Below are positions 7,453 to 16,760 of a DNA stretch of 64,000 nucleotides, one piece after another. Position 1 is the stretch's first letter, and each line of letters starts with the position of its first letter. Both the position numbers and the translations under genes were made by a program. Source of the stretch: Bdellovibrio sp. (GTDB lineage: Bacteria; Bdellovibrionota; Bdellovibrionia; Bdellovibrionales; Bdellovibrionaceae); the NCBI GenBank assembly GCA_025359945.1, contig JANYDD010000089.1, positions 1 through 64,000 of the forward strand. Direction: 5' to 3'. The notes beneath the pieces are model-generated. The model searched no databases. It saw only the letters and a list, made by a program, of their open reading frames with translations, and was not told the origin of the DNA.

Positions 7453-8844
7453 ATGAGTTTTACGACCAAAAATCCAGCCACTGGCCAAATCCTAAAATCG
7501 TGGGAATATTTTTCTGATGTGGAAATTTTAAAAAAAACGCTTTTGGTCCGACAACAGTTCGAAGGATTTAAATCGGTCACGATGACTGAACGCAGTCAAA
7601 TTTTAATGGTGCTAGCGCAGGCTTTACGAGATTCGCGGGATGATCTGGCACGATCGATGGCCAATGAAATGGGAAAGCCTATTTCTCAAGGGTTATTAGA
7701 AATCGAAAAATGTGCCAAGACCTGCGAAGTCTATGCTGATTTGGGCCCCACCTGGTTAGAACAAAATTTTAGCGAAAAATCTGCTGGATCTAGGGTGCTG
7801 AAGCAACCCCTGGGTTTGCTTTTGGGAATTATGCCATGGAATTTTCCTTTGTGGCAGATTCTTCGTTTTATGATCCCGCAGTTTATTGTTGGCAATGGGG
7901 TATTGATAAAGCCATCGGATATTGTTTCCGAAACCAGCGAAAAATTAGAAAAAATTATTGTCTCGACGGTTCCAGAATTCCCGTATGCGAATATTCGCTG
8001 TTCGCATGCTCAAGCTGAAAAGCTGATGGCTGAACGTTGGGTTCGCGGGGTCAGCTTGACCGGAAGTGTTCGTGCGGGTTCTAGAATTGCCCAGATCGCC
8101 GGGCAAAATATTAAAAAAGTCGTTTTAGAATTAGGCGGAAGCGACCCCTATTTGGTACTCGAAGACGCCGAGGTCAAGTGGGCTGCAGCCCGGTGTGCGG
8201 CCTCGCGTCTGCAGAATAACGGTCAGTCGTGTGGGGCCGCCAAACGATTTATTATCCACGAAAAAATTTATGACCAATTCAAAGAATTATTTTTGAAAGA
8301 ACTTCAGTCATTTAAAAGTGGTGATCCTCTTTTGCGCGAAACCAAGCGGGGTCCCCTGGCCAGTGATCGATTTAAAGTACCGATGTCTCAGCAAATTAAA
8401 TCATTGCAAGAAAATTTAGGGTTTACGTGGGCGATGGGCTCTGAAAGCGAAATTCAGAATTCCACTGCCGCTTTTTTCCCGATTTGTGTTTTAGAAGCAT
8501 CCTCGTCGTGGTCCCCTGGGTTTATATGGAAAGAAGAAATTTTTGGTCCTGTCGCGTGTCTTTGGAAAGTTAAAAATTTTGAGGAGGGCTTGCAGATTTG
8601 CCAGAACTCGGAATTTGGTTTGGGTTCGGCGATTTTTTCCAAAGACGAAAACAGGGTCCAGCAATTTGTTTCTGCCACTGTCAGCGGTCTTGTGGCCATC
8701 AACGATTTGGTTCAGTCGGACCCGCATCATCCCTTTGGCGGGTCGTTTCACTCGGGATTTGGGCGCGAGTTAGGTCCGCAAGGTTTGTTTGAATTTACTC
8801 ATTTTAAAGCTGTCCTTGACCCCCAGAAAAAAGTAGGGCTTTGA
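7453..8844 (+). CDS. NAD(P)-dependent aldehyde dehydrogenase (succinate-semialdehyde dehydrogenase-like)
   Basis: 463 aa from ATG 7453; the frame is open from TTG 7447, but MSFTTKNPATG is the normal N-terminus. It oxidises an aldehyde to the acid. The catalytic cysteine is C260 (NNGQSCGAAKR) and the general base is E226 (LELGGSDP); PWNFPLW contains the conserved asparagine of the oxyanion hole. Overall it resembles the short succinate-semialdehyde dehydrogenases (Sad/GabD type), but substrate assignment is tentative. It follows the START-domain gene by 9 bp and precedes tilS by 9 bp. Confidence 0.9.
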   Translation: MSFTTKNPATGQILKSWEYFSDVEILKKTLLVRQQFEGFKSVTMTERSQILMVLAQALRDSRDDLARSMANEMGKPISQGLLEIEKCAKTCEVYADLGPTWLEQNFSEKSAGSRVLKQPLGLLLGIMPWNFPLWQILRFMIPQFIVGNGVLIKPSDIVSETSEKLEKIIVSTVPEFPYANIRCSHAQAEKLMAERWVRGVSLTGSVRAGSRIAQIAGQNIKKVVLELGGSDPYLVLEDAEVKWAAARCAASRLQNNGQSCGAAKRFIIHEKIYDQFKELFLKELQSFKSGDPLLRETKRGPLASDRFKVPMSQQIKSLQENLGFTWAMGSESEIQNSTAAFFPICVLEASSSWSPGFIWKEEIFGPVACLWKVKNFEEGLQICQNSEFGLGSAIFSKDENRVQQFVSATVSGLVAINDLVQSDPHHPFGGSFHSGFGRELGPQGLFEFTHFKAVLDPQKKVGL

Positions 8845-8853
8845 GATTAATTT

Positions 8854-9840
8854 ATGAAACACACTTGGTGCGCCCTTGAGCACCGCTTTTATAAAAATTT
8901 AAAATCTTTTAAAAATCTCCACAATGGATCTGTTTACCTGCTGGTTTCAGGTGGTCTGGATTCAATGGTTCTGTGGAGACTATTCGAAACTTTTGCACCG
9001 ATTTTAAAATTTGATTTTAGAGTAATTCATTTTCACCATGGTCCGTTTTCGAACAAAAAGTTTCGCGATCGAGCTCAAAAGTTAGTGCAGGTTTTAGGGA
9101 AAGAAAAAAAAAATAAAGTTAAGGTCTTTACGGCAAAGAAAAATTTAAAATCCGAAGGTGACTTTCGTCAGTTCCGCTTAAGCCGATTGCAGCAAATAAG
9201 CATTCAAGAATCTGAAGCGCTTTTTGTGTCCGGCCACCACGAGCAGGATTTACTCGAAACACGACTTCATCGCGTGTTTCGGGGAACTAGTCCCGCCGGT
9301 TTACAATCGATGACTATCGATCAGTCTCCTTATTTTCGACCTCTTTTATACGAAAACCATGCGGATATTTTAAATTTTGCTACTAAAAATCGTGTGCGTT
9401 TTGTTTCGGATCCGACCAATAAAAATCAGAAATATTTTAGAAATTGGATTCGACATCAATTTCTGCCCGCGCTGGAAAAACGAAATCCCGGAAGTCAAAA
9501 AAATCTGAATTCATTTTTTGAAAAGGTTGTTGAACTGTCGAAAGATTTTCTTTCGTCCCCGCCAGAAAATCAGCCGAAGCAGATCTTGCAGTTAAAAGAT
9601 CTTCAAAATTTGGATGTTGGTAGACAGAAAAAAATAATTCATGAATTTCTAAAGTTGCAAGTGGTCGCCAACAGTTTGCAAGGGCCAATTGGGGCTCAGA
9701 TCAATCAGGTTAACGGTTCGCATGTTTTGGAAGTTCTTAAGCGATTGAGTTCCGCGCGAAAAAAACAACGCTTTAGTCTAGTCGGTCTTCATTGGCAGCT
9801 TAACGCAAAGCAGTTGTTGGTCTGTAAAAAGCCTCTGTAG
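8854..9840 (+). CDS. tilS: tRNA(Ile)-lysidine synthase
   Basis: 328 aa, close to the short TilS form without the full C-terminal extension. It ligates lysine to C34 of tRNA-Ile(CAU) so that it reads AUA. The PP-loop SGGLDS (32-37) and the HFHHGPF motif are visible, and later GHHEQDLLET and RPLLYENHADI match the family core. It sits just upstream of ftsH, a common neighbour pair in bacteria. Confidence 0.93.
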   Translation: MKHTWCALEHRFYKNLKSFKNLHNGSVYLLVSGGLDSMVLWRLFETFAPILKFDFRVIHFHHGPFSNKKFRDRAQKLVQVLGKEKKNKVKVFTAKKNLKSEGDFRQFRLSRLQQISIQESEALFVSGHHEQDLLETRLHRVFRGTSPAGLQSMTIDQSPYFRPLLYENHADILNFATKNRVRFVSDPTNKNQKYFRNWIRHQFLPALEKRNPGSQKNLNSFFEKVVELSKDFLSSPPENQPKQILQLKDLQNLDVGRQKKIIHEFLKLQVVANSLQGPIGAQINQVNGSHVLEVLKRLSSARKKQRFSLVGLHWQLNAKQLLVCKKPL

Positions 9841-9921
9841 ATTCCATCGACGTTTGTGTCTGTCACCCAAGAGTGTTAGTGTCAGAATTAGACGGAAGTT
9901 GCTTCCAAGGAGTGTGCTCTC

Positions 9922-11868
9922 ATGAAATCGGCGCAAAAATCTTTAGCATTAATGTTTTTTATTTTGGTCTTGGGAATTTTTTTGATTCAGGCGTATTACG
10001 CCAAACAAGAAAAAACAATTTTGAATTTTAATTATTCAAAGTTCGCCGAAAGTTTAAAAGCTGGTGAAATTCAATCAGTCACTTTTAAAATCGACACGTC
10101 TGAGATCGAAGGAGTGATCAAGCCCGAGTTTGAAAAAAAATTCGAGGGTAAATCTTTTTCGATCGTTGGAAATACTGGTGACGAGGGTTACAAACTGGTC
10201 ACCAGCCACGGGATGACGCCAAATTACGTGCGAAGTGATAGCAATTCATCGATTCAATCTTTTTTAGTCAATTGGCTTCCGGTCCTTTTAATTTTGGGAA
10301 TGTTTGTTTTTATCATGAGACAAATTCAAGTGGGTGGGGGCAAGGCCATGTCGTTCGGGAAGAGCCGCGCCAAGCTTCTGACTGAATCTAAAAATAGAAT
10401 CACGTTCAAAGAAGTTGCTGGAGTCGAAGAGGCCAAAGACGAGTTGCAAGAGATCGTTTATTTTTTAAAGGACCCCAAGAAGTTTACAAAATTGGGCGGT
10501 CGAATTCCTAAAGGTGTTTTGTTGTTGGGGCCTCCGGGTACAGGGAAAACTTTGTTGGCCAGGGCCGTTGCTGGCGAGGCCGGTGTTCCGTTCTTTACAA
10601 TTTCTGGTTCAGACTTTGTCGAGATGTTTGTCGGCGTTGGTGCCAGCCGGGTCCGAGATCTGTTCGAACAAGGTAAAAAAAGTGCCCCGTGTTTAATTTT
10701 TATTGATGAAATCGATGCGGTCGGAAGACATCGTGGTGCCGGCATGGGCGGTGGTCATGACGAGCGTGAACAAACTTTAAATCAGTTACTCGTCGAGATG
10801 GATGGCTTTGAAAGCAATGACGGTGTTATTTTAATCGCGGCTACAAATCGTCCCGATGTTTTGGATCCAGCTTTACTTCGACCTGGTCGATTCGATCGCC
10901 GAGTTGTGGTGCACAAGCCGGATTTAAAGGGTCGTCATCAGATTTTAGAAGTTCACGTGCGAAAAACACCGTTGGGTCCAAACGTAGACCTAGAAAGAAT
11001 CGCCCGGGGAACACCAGGATTTTCTGGTGCCGACTTGGAAAATTTGGTCAACGAAGCTGCTCTTGTTGCAGCTCGTGCTGATAAAAAATATTTAGAGATG
11101 GAAGATTTTGAAAAGGCCAAAGATAAAGTGCTGATGGGTTCGGAAAGAAAATCGATGGTGATCGATGAAGAAGATCGCAAGATCACAGCCTATCACGAGG
11201 CCGGACATACATTGGTTGGAAAAAAACTGGCCGGAATTGATCCCATCCATAAAGTGACGATCATTCCGCGGGGAATGGCGCTGGGCCTGACGCAGACTTT
11301 GCCCGAAAAAGACAATTTAAATCTGACCAAGAGCAAAGCAAAAAATATGATTTCGTTTTTATTCGGCGGTCGTGCGGCTGAAGCTTTGATTTTTGGCGAT
11401 ATCACTACCGGTGCCGGAAACGATATCGAGCGCGCCACTGAGATCGCCCGACGAATGGTCTGCGAATGGGGAATGAGCGAAAAACTTGGACCTTTGTCGT
11501 ACGAAAAATCCGAAGGCCCAGTTTTCTTAGGCATGCAGTATGGAAATAAAACGCGCGAATATTCAGACTCAAAGGCGCAGGAAATTGATCAAGAAGTTTA
11601 TCTTTTAATCGACGAGGGGTACAAGATTGCGGCCAAAATTTTAGTGGATCATCGACCGGCTTTAGAGCGTTTGGCGCAAGCCTTGCTAGAGTTTGAAACC
11701 ATCGATGCCAACGAGGTGGAAATGCTTGTCAATGGCGCCGAAATTTCAGAGCTTCGAAAAGTGAGGGTGAATAACAAACCTCCGGGAAATGGCGGAATCC
11801 TTTCACCAGTTGCTGCGACCACGGCAGTGCCGGGTGTGGTGATTGACCCCAAACCCGCGACTTCTTAA
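9922..11868 (+). CDS. ftsH: ATP-dependent zinc metalloprotease FtsH
   Basis: 648 aa, normal length. This hexameric inner-membrane AAA protease degrades misfolded membrane proteins and regulators. It has an N-terminal membrane segment (about 6-24), a periplasmic domain, a second segment (about 116-135), Walker A GPPGTGKT (203-210), Walker B LIFIDEID, the second region of homology [19 protein letters not shown], and the zinc motif HEAGH (425-429). AAGGAG lies 9 bp before the ATG. The last 26 bp overlap an upstream extension of the cdaA frame, but the likely cdaA start lies after the ftsH stop. Confidence 0.98.
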   Translation: MKSAQKSLALMFFILVLGIFLIQAYYAKQEKTILNFNYSKFAESLKAGEIQSVTFKIDTSEIEGVIKPEFEKKFEGKSFSIVGNTGDEGYKLVTSHGMTPNYVRSDSNSSIQSFLVNWLPVLLILGMFVFIMRQIQVGGGKAMSFGKSRAKLLTESKNRITFKEVAGVEEAKDELQEIVYFLKDPKKFTKLGGRIPKGVLLLGPPGTGKTLLARAVAGEAGVPFFTISGSDFVEMFVGVGASRVRDLFEQGKKSAPCLIFIDEIDAVGRHRGAGMGGGHDEREQTLNQLLVEMDGFESNDGVILIAATNRPDVLDPALLRPGRFDRRVVVHKPDLKGRHQILEVHVRKTPLGPNVDLERIARGTPGFSGADLENLVNEAALVAARADKKYLEMEDFEKAKDKVLMGSERKSMVIDEEDRKITAYHEAGHTLVGKKLAGIDPIHKVTIIPRGMALGLTQTLPEKDNLNLTKSKAKNMISFLFGGRAAEALIFGDITTGAGNDIERATEIARRMVCEWGMSEKLGPLSYEKSEGPVFLGMQYGNKTREYSDSKAQEIDQEVYLLIDEGYKIAAKILVDHRPALERLAQALLEFETIDANEVEMLVNGAEISELRKVRVNNKPPGNGGILSPVAATTAVPGVVIDPKPATS

Positions 11869-11881
11869 TACGCGCTTAACC

Positions 11882-12679
11882 ATGTTTCAAACGATCACCG
11901 AGAACTTTTTATTTATAGTAAAGCATCTGCGTTTCCAGGACGTTCTGGATTTGCTTTTGGTATGGGCTGTAGTTTTTCGCGTGCTGGTTTTAATTAGAAA
12001 AACCGGAACGATTCAAATGCTTTCAGGATTGGGTGTTTTAGCGATCGCCTATATTTTTAGTATTTGGTTTGAGTTTTTTACTTTCAATTGGATTTTAGAA
12101 AAGTTTTTCACCAATTTGTTTGTGATTGTGGTGGTGCTGTTCCAGGGTGAGATCCGCAGGGCGCTAGCGCAGATTGGATCAAATCCGTTTTTCTCGGATA
12201 TTTCTGCTGTTCAAGAAACGCACGTGATCGAAGAGATTTTAAAAGCGATTTATGGATTGGCTCAAAGGGGTTACGGCGCGCTGGTGGTGATCGAGCGCGA
12301 GATTATGGTGGATTATCACATTGAGTTCGGCACCGAGATGGAATCAAAAGTTTCTGCCGAGGTCTTGAGTTCTATTTTTCTTCCAGGAAGTCCAATCCAT
12401 GACGGAGCCGTGCTGATCAGAGGAGGTCGAATTCATTCGGCAGGAAATTTTCTGCCGTTAAGTAAAAATCCCGCCTTGGATAAAAATTTAGGGACCAGGC
12501 ACCGAGCCGCCATCGGTCTGACAGAAGAGACCGATTCTTTTGTGATCATCGTCAGCGAAGAAAATAAAACTGTTGGAGTGGTTCAAGGGGGGCACTTGGC
12601 GCCATCGCACGAGATGAGCGCTTTAAGAAAAATGCTTTATGAAATTTATGGTTTGAAGTACAAGACCCCAGAAGTTTAA
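11882..12679 (+). CDS. cdaA: Diadenylate cyclase CdaA
   Basis: 265 aa from ATG 11882. It condenses two ATP into cyclic di-AMP at the inner membrane. Three hydrophobic N-terminal segments (about 20-85) precede the DAC domain, which carries DGAVLIRGG (D174) and TRHRAAIG (R206-H-R), the two catalytic motifs. The neighbours ybbR/cdaR and glmM form the conserved cda operon known from Firmicutes and found elsewhere. The frame is open upstream to 11843 inside ftsH, but MFQTITENF fits family N-termini better. Confidence 0.93.
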   Translation: MFQTITENFLFIVKHLRFQDVLDLLLVWAVVFRVLVLIRKTGTIQMLSGLGVLAIAYIFSIWFEFFTFNWILEKFFTNLFVIVVVLFQGEIRRALAQIGSNPFFSDISAVQETHVIEEILKAIYGLAQRGYGALVVIEREIMVDYHIEFGTEMESKVSAEVLSSIFLPGSPIHDGAVLIRGGRIHSAGNFLPLSKNPALDKNLGTRHRAAIGLTEETDSFVIIVSEENKTVGVVQGGHLAPSHEMSALRKMLYEIYGLKYKTPEV

Positions 12680-12716
12680 TCAGGGGACTAAAAGAAAGTT
12701 TTGGGATTTTTTTATT

Positions 12717-13118
12717 ATGTCGAAAACATTTCCGCGATTAGCGAAAGATTTTTTAACTCAGAATTTGAGTTACAAACTAGTGTCACTATTTATTGCCATG
12801 GTTTTATGGATGACGATTTTGGGTCGTCGAGATTTTATTGTGAATAAGGAATTTGAACTAGAAATTGTTTCGGCGCCGCACATTCAGGTGCAGGCTTTGT
12901 CAGCAAATAAAGTAAACGTGAAAGTGACGGGCTCGAAAAACTCACTTCGTCAGTTTGTTGATCGAGGAGCTTCGACGGTGGTGGTCGTGGATTTGTCATC
13001 AAAAGAAGATGGCAATTATGATATTGAAATTCCGATTCAAAAATTTGATTTGCCTTTTGGAGTAAAAGTTCTTCAAGTGCGTCCGAATCAAATTCATGTC
13101 AAGTTGGTTCGGCGATGA
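12717..13118 (+). CDS. YbbR-domain protein (CdaR-like)
   Basis: 133 aa. It has a single membrane anchor (YKLVSLFIAMVLWMTILG, about 20-37) followed by one extracytoplasmic YbbR domain (about 45-130). Firmicute CdaR has several YbbR repeats and modulates CdaA; this version has only one, so it is a minimal form. It overlaps glmM by 4 bp. A role in regulating the cyclase is inferred from the neighbours. Confidence 0.85.
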   Translation: MSKTFPRLAKDFLTQNLSYKLVSLFIAMVLWMTILGRRDFIVNKEFELEIVSAPHIQVQALSANKVNVKVTGSKNSLRQFVDRGASTVVVVDLSSKEDGNYDIEIPIQKFDLPFGVKVLQVRPNQIHVKLVRR

Positions 13119-14494
13119 CCAGTCTTCCAAAAAATACTAAATTGTTTGGCACCGATGGGATTCGTGGCACCGCCAATCTTTACCCTATGACACCGGAGAT
13201 GGTGGTACGCATCGGGCAATCGATTGGATATCTATTACAGCAAAAAGAAATGGCGGCGGGTCAAACTGTTCGTAAAGTTGTGATCGGAAAAGACACTAGG
13301 CTATCTGGGTATATGGTCGAGCAAGCTTTGTCGTCGGGCCTAAATAGTATGGGAGTTCAAGTGCAGTTGGTGGGGCCACTTCCGACTCCGGGCATTGGTT
13401 TTTTAACTAGAAATATGAGGGCGCAAGCGGGGATCGTGATCTCGGCCTCGCACAACGCCTACCAAGACAATGGAATTAAAATTTTTGGTGCTGATGGATA
13501 CAAAATTACAGATGAAGAAGAACGCGAAATTGAACGACTAGTTTTAACCGAGAATTTGGAACAGTTGCTTCCGCCATCAGCGCAAATGGGACGCACAAAA
13601 AGAATCGAAGATGCTCAAGGGCGATATATTGTTTACGTTAAAAATTCTTTTCCGCTGGAATACACATTGGATGGATTAAGGATTGTTTTAGATACCGCGC
13701 ATGGGGCTTCGTACAAAGTGGCACCCGCTGTGTTTGAAGAATTAGGGGCTGAAGTTGTGCATTTGGGAAATCAGCCTAACGGAACAAATATCAACGACAA
13801 GGCTGGTGCTTTGTATCCTGCAAAAGTTTCAGAAGCTGTTTTAGAGTTTCGTGCTGATGTGGGCATCAGTTTAGACGGCGATGCTGATCGCGTGGTGATG
13901 GTCGATGAAAAAGGTGTGTTGATCAATGGTGATCATATTTTAGGAATTTGCGCGCTTCATATGAAAAAAAATGGAACGCTTAAACAAAATACTCTAGTGG
14001 CTACGCAAATGAGTAACTTTGGCTTGGATAAACGAATGCTTCAGGCTGGCATACGAGTCATTCGCACAGGTGTGGGCGACAAACAGGTCGTCGAAGAAAT
14101 GCGAAAGCACGGGTACAATTTAGGTGGTGAGCAGTCGGGACATATTATTTTCAGAGATCACTCCACGACTGGCGACGGGTTGATTGCTTCCTTAAGTGTT
14201 TTGGCGGTGATGAAGCAAACTGGTGTAAAGATGAGTGAGTTGAATCGAATTATTGACGACGTTCCCCAGGTGCTGATCAATTGTCGCGTGAAAAAGAAAC
14301 AAGATTTAGATCTAATACCTGGATATTCCCAGCGCCTAGAAAAAATGAACGAAGAATTGAAAGGCGAGGGCCGGGTGTTCGTGCGATTTTCCGGCACCGA
14401 ACCAGTTCTTCGAATTTTGGTCGAAGGGCCTGATTCAAGGCGGATAGCTTCGATGGCCCAAGAGATGGCCGAATTTCTGACGGAGAATCTGTGA
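13115..14494 (+). CDS. glmM: Phosphoglucosamine mutase
   Basis: 459 aa. It interconverts glucosamine 6-phosphate and glucosamine 1-phosphate for UDP-GlcNAc, peptidoglycan and LPS. The N-terminal KLFGTDGIRGTAN, the phosphoserine loop SASHN (S112 phosphorylated), the metal loop DGDADR and the C-terminal phosphate-binding RFSGTEPVLR are all present. ATG start coupled to ybbR. GlmM is known to interact with CdaA in other bacteria, consistent with the operon. Confidence 0.97.
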   Translation: MTSLPKNTKLFGTDGIRGTANLYPMTPEMVVRIGQSIGYLLQQKEMAAGQTVRKVVIGKDTRLSGYMVEQALSSGLNSMGVQVQLVGPLPTPGIGFLTRNMRAQAGIVISASHNAYQDNGIKIFGADGYKITDEEEREIERLVLTENLEQLLPPSAQMGRTKRIEDAQGRYIVYVKNSFPLEYTLDGLRIVLDTAHGASYKVAPAVFEELGAEVVHLGNQPNGTNINDKAGALYPAKVSEAVLEFRADVGISLDGDADRVVMVDEKGVLINGDHILGICALHMKKNGTLKQNTLVATQMSNFGLDKRMLQAGIRVIRTGVGDKQVVEEMRKHGYNLGGEQSGHIIFRDHSTTGDGLIASLSVLAVMKQTGVKMSELNRIIDDVPQVLINCRVKKKQDLDLIPGYSQRLEKMNEELKGEGRVFVRFSGTEPVLRILVEGPDSRRIASMAQEMAEFLTENL

Positions 14495-15204
14495 AACTAG
14501 GGGTGAATATTGATCATGCTGCGACCTTACGGCAGCTTCGCCAAGGCACGACTAGTTACCCTAATTTGGTGGAACTGGTTAAAAAAATAAAAAAATCTGG
14601 CGGCGATCAAATCACGATTCATTTGCGTGAAGATCGCCGCCACATTCAAGATCAAGATGTCAAAGTTTTGTGCGCACGAAAAATTTTGCCGATCAATTTA
14701 GAAATGGCAGCGACAGAAGAAATGGTTTCCATAGCTTTGAAAAATCGCCCCGCTTGGGTTTGTTTTGTTCCTGAAAAGAGAAAAGAATTAACTACAGAAG
14801 GCGGGCTAGATGTTGTTCGCAAAAAGAAATTCTTCCAGAAAAATTTAGATCGACTTTTTGCACGTGGAATTCAAGTCTCGATGTTTATCGAACCTTTAGA
14901 AATTCAAGTTTTAGCGTCAGCTCAGTTAGGTGCTTCGGCCGTTGAATTTCACACCGGGAGCTGGGTTTTGCTGAAGGGTTCGCAGCGATCAAAAGAATGG
15001 AAAAAACTGCAGCGAGCAGCAAAGCTTGCTCACCATTTAGGAATGCGAGTGCACGCTGGTCACGGACTAGATTTAATCTCGTGCCGCCAACTGATGTCTT
15101 TGCCCTTTTTAGAAGAAGTGAACATCGGCCATTCGATTATCTGCTACTCCTTAGATTGGGGAGTAGAAAACACCATCAAAAAATTCACCGAAATACTTCG
15201 GTAG
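14491..15204 (+). CDS. pdxJ: Pyridoxine 5'-phosphate synthase
   Basis: 237 aa, typical length. It makes pyridoxine 5'-phosphate from 1-deoxyxylulose 5-phosphate and 3-amino-2-oxopropyl phosphate (the DXP-dependent vitamin B6 route). The N-terminus KLGVNIDHAATLRQLRQG, then ITIHLREDRRHIQDQDV, CFVPEKR and the C-terminal HAGHGLDL and EVNIGHSII blocks are diagnostic. Its GTG start overlaps the glmM stop by 4 bp. Confidence 0.97.
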   Translation: MKLGVNIDHAATLRQLRQGTTSYPNLVELVKKIKKSGGDQITIHLREDRRHIQDQDVKVLCARKILPINLEMAATEEMVSIALKNRPAWVCFVPEKRKELTTEGGLDVVRKKKFFQKNLDRLFARGIQVSMFIEPLEIQVLASAQLGASAVEFHTGSWVLLKGSQRSKEWKKLQRAAKLAHHLGMRVHAGHGLDLISCRQLMSLPFLEEVNIGHSIICYSLDWGVENTIKKFTEILR

Positions 15205-15263
15205 AAGGGAGGCGCGAAATGTTTATTTACCCCAATTCTCGTCGAAATTGACCCGCTAACGAC

Positions 15264-15767
15264 CTAATATGTCTCGGATTGCGATCTTGAAATCAGGCTG
15301 ACGACTCGCTTATCGGCTTTTGTTTTTTGAATTTGAATTTGATATACGGTCCAGGTTTTGGGAATTCGATTTTCAAGGTTGTGGGGCCATTCAACAAAAA
15401 TTGAACTTTTGGAATCTAGAAATAAATCCCAAAATCCGATATCCTCTAGATCACTTTGGTTTTCTAAGCGAAAAAAATCTAGATGATGAATTTGCTCTAC
15501 TTTCAAGACGCCCTGTTTCTGGTTTCTAGATTCGGCCGATGTTTTAAGCTTTGGAATTTGGTAAGTTTGCAACAAAGAAAAAGTGGGCGACACCACCTGG
15601 TCTTTAATTCCAAAACAAACCTGTAGTAGGGTTCGGACGAATTCAGTTTTTCCCGCGGCCATTTCACCGTTGAGCAGAAAAATACTTTTTGGCACGACCA
15701 GCTTTTCAAAAGGCAATAATTCTTTTGCTAAGTCTTCGACCGTGGAAACTTCGAATTCAAGATGCAT
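15264..15767 (-). CDS. tsaE: tRNA threonylcarbamoyladenosine biosynthesis ATPase TsaE
   Basis: 167 aa. This P-loop ATPase of the t6A37 tRNA modification complex works with TsaB and TsaD. The P-loop GEMAAGKTEFVR (about 34-45), the threonine/serine-rich VVSPTFSLLQTY and the downstream HHLDFFRLENQSDLEDIGFWDL plus FVEWPHNL match TsaE. It overlaps the upstream hypothetical gene by 11 bp and converges on pdxJ. Confidence 0.9.
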   Translation of the reverse strand: MHLEFEVSTVEDLAKELLPFEKLVVPKSIFLLNGEMAAGKTEFVRTLLQVCFGIKDQVVSPTFSLLQTYQIPKLKTSAESRNQKQGVLKVEQIHHLDFFRLENQSDLEDIGFWDLFLDSKSSIFVEWPHNLENRIPKTWTVYQIQIQKTKADKRVVSLISRSQSETY

Positions 15768-16638
15768 CTTTGAAAATTTCGGGATTAAGGCTTAACGACA
15801 CTGAAATTTCTTGGGCCATTTTGTCGGCCAAAGACAAACTTCTCTTGTTGTTTGTGCTGTGATCTCCGATTCCTAAAAGGAAACCTTTCAATTCTTCATC
15901 CTGAATCAGCGGTGAAATTGTCAAGTGATCTGGTTGCATGCCGCCGTTGACGCTTGAAAAAAAACTATCGGTAATCTCGTTGGTGGAAACGGCGCCGTGA
16001 AAAGGTTTTTGGGTTTTGGCAACCACGCGGAAAGGGCTAGGTGAATCTAACGAAAAGGATTCAAGCGCCACATCCTTTGAAGACCCCGGCCAGTCAGGGA
16101 TTTTTGATCTTTTCCAAACATAAAAAGCATTTTCTTTCTTAAGTAGAATCATGGATTCCGAAAAGTGAGCTTCCATTTCCTCAAAGACTTTTTTAATCCA
16201 GTTGTCAGACGAAGTGCCCGCTTCACCCGCTTTAGATTCATGGATCTTATCGTACGGGATCAAGCCGGTCGGCGCTTCAGAGAACGCAGAGTCCTCGCGA
16301 ATTTGCGACGGTGCGATGCCTTCGGGCGACGCAAAATCTTCGTTAAAAACTATGGGCGGCTTGGGTTCACTGCCAAATTCCAGCGGGCCCGAGGGGTCAT
16401 TCAGCTGATTCCAGACGGCCTGGGTCAATTCCACTTTCGCCGACACAAAAACACAGGGGAATTTCTTGCGGATTCGGGGTGGGGCCTCGCCCGAAAACAC
16501 CACAAATAGAGCTCCATCCCACTCGTAAACAGGAAAGCAAGCTTCGGTCCATGCCCAAAGAGTTTTCCACTTCTTGATCAGCTCGGGCTGAAGGCCGTGG
16601 TCTTTAAAAAATTGTGCTTTCAAAATGGGATATTCCAC
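15757..16638 (-). CDS. Hypothetical protein with GAF-like C-terminal region
   Basis: 293 aa, no confident family. Residues 1-75 form a compact domain (PILKAQFF, TEACFPVYEWDGALFVVFSG). A proline/serine-rich linker (about 85-140) is followed by about 150 residues whose pattern PFRVVAKTQKPFHGAV...DSFFSSVNGG, then HLTISPLI and GFLLGIGD, resembles GAF-like or sensor domains seen in deltaproteobacterial regulators. No kinase, cyclase or DNA-binding module is attached. It is coupled to tsaE by an 11-bp overlap. Confidence 0.7.
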   Translation of the reverse strand: MEYPILKAQFFKDHGLQPELIKKWKTLWAWTEACFPVYEWDGALFVVFSGEAPPRIRKKFPCVFVSAKVELTQAVWNQLNDPSGPLEFGSEPKPPIVFNEDFASPEGIAPSQIREDSAFSEAPTGLIPYDKIHESKAGEAGTSSDNWIKKVFEEMEAHFSESMILLKKENAFYVWKRSKIPDWPGSSKDVALESFSLDSPSPFRVVAKTQKPFHGAVSTNEITDSFFSSVNGGMQPDHLTISPLIQDEELKGFLLGIGDHSTNNKRSLSLADKMAQEISVSLSLNPEIFKDAS

Positions 16639-16760
16639 AGTCTCTTGTATCGGAAAAATGCAAAGAAATCCTAAGAGGGCAGGCTTTGCCTTAGTTTACC
16701 TTGTTAGGGTTTCTTGATTATGCTATGAGCCATATAAATAAAACCCCTCAAAGGTCTGAA

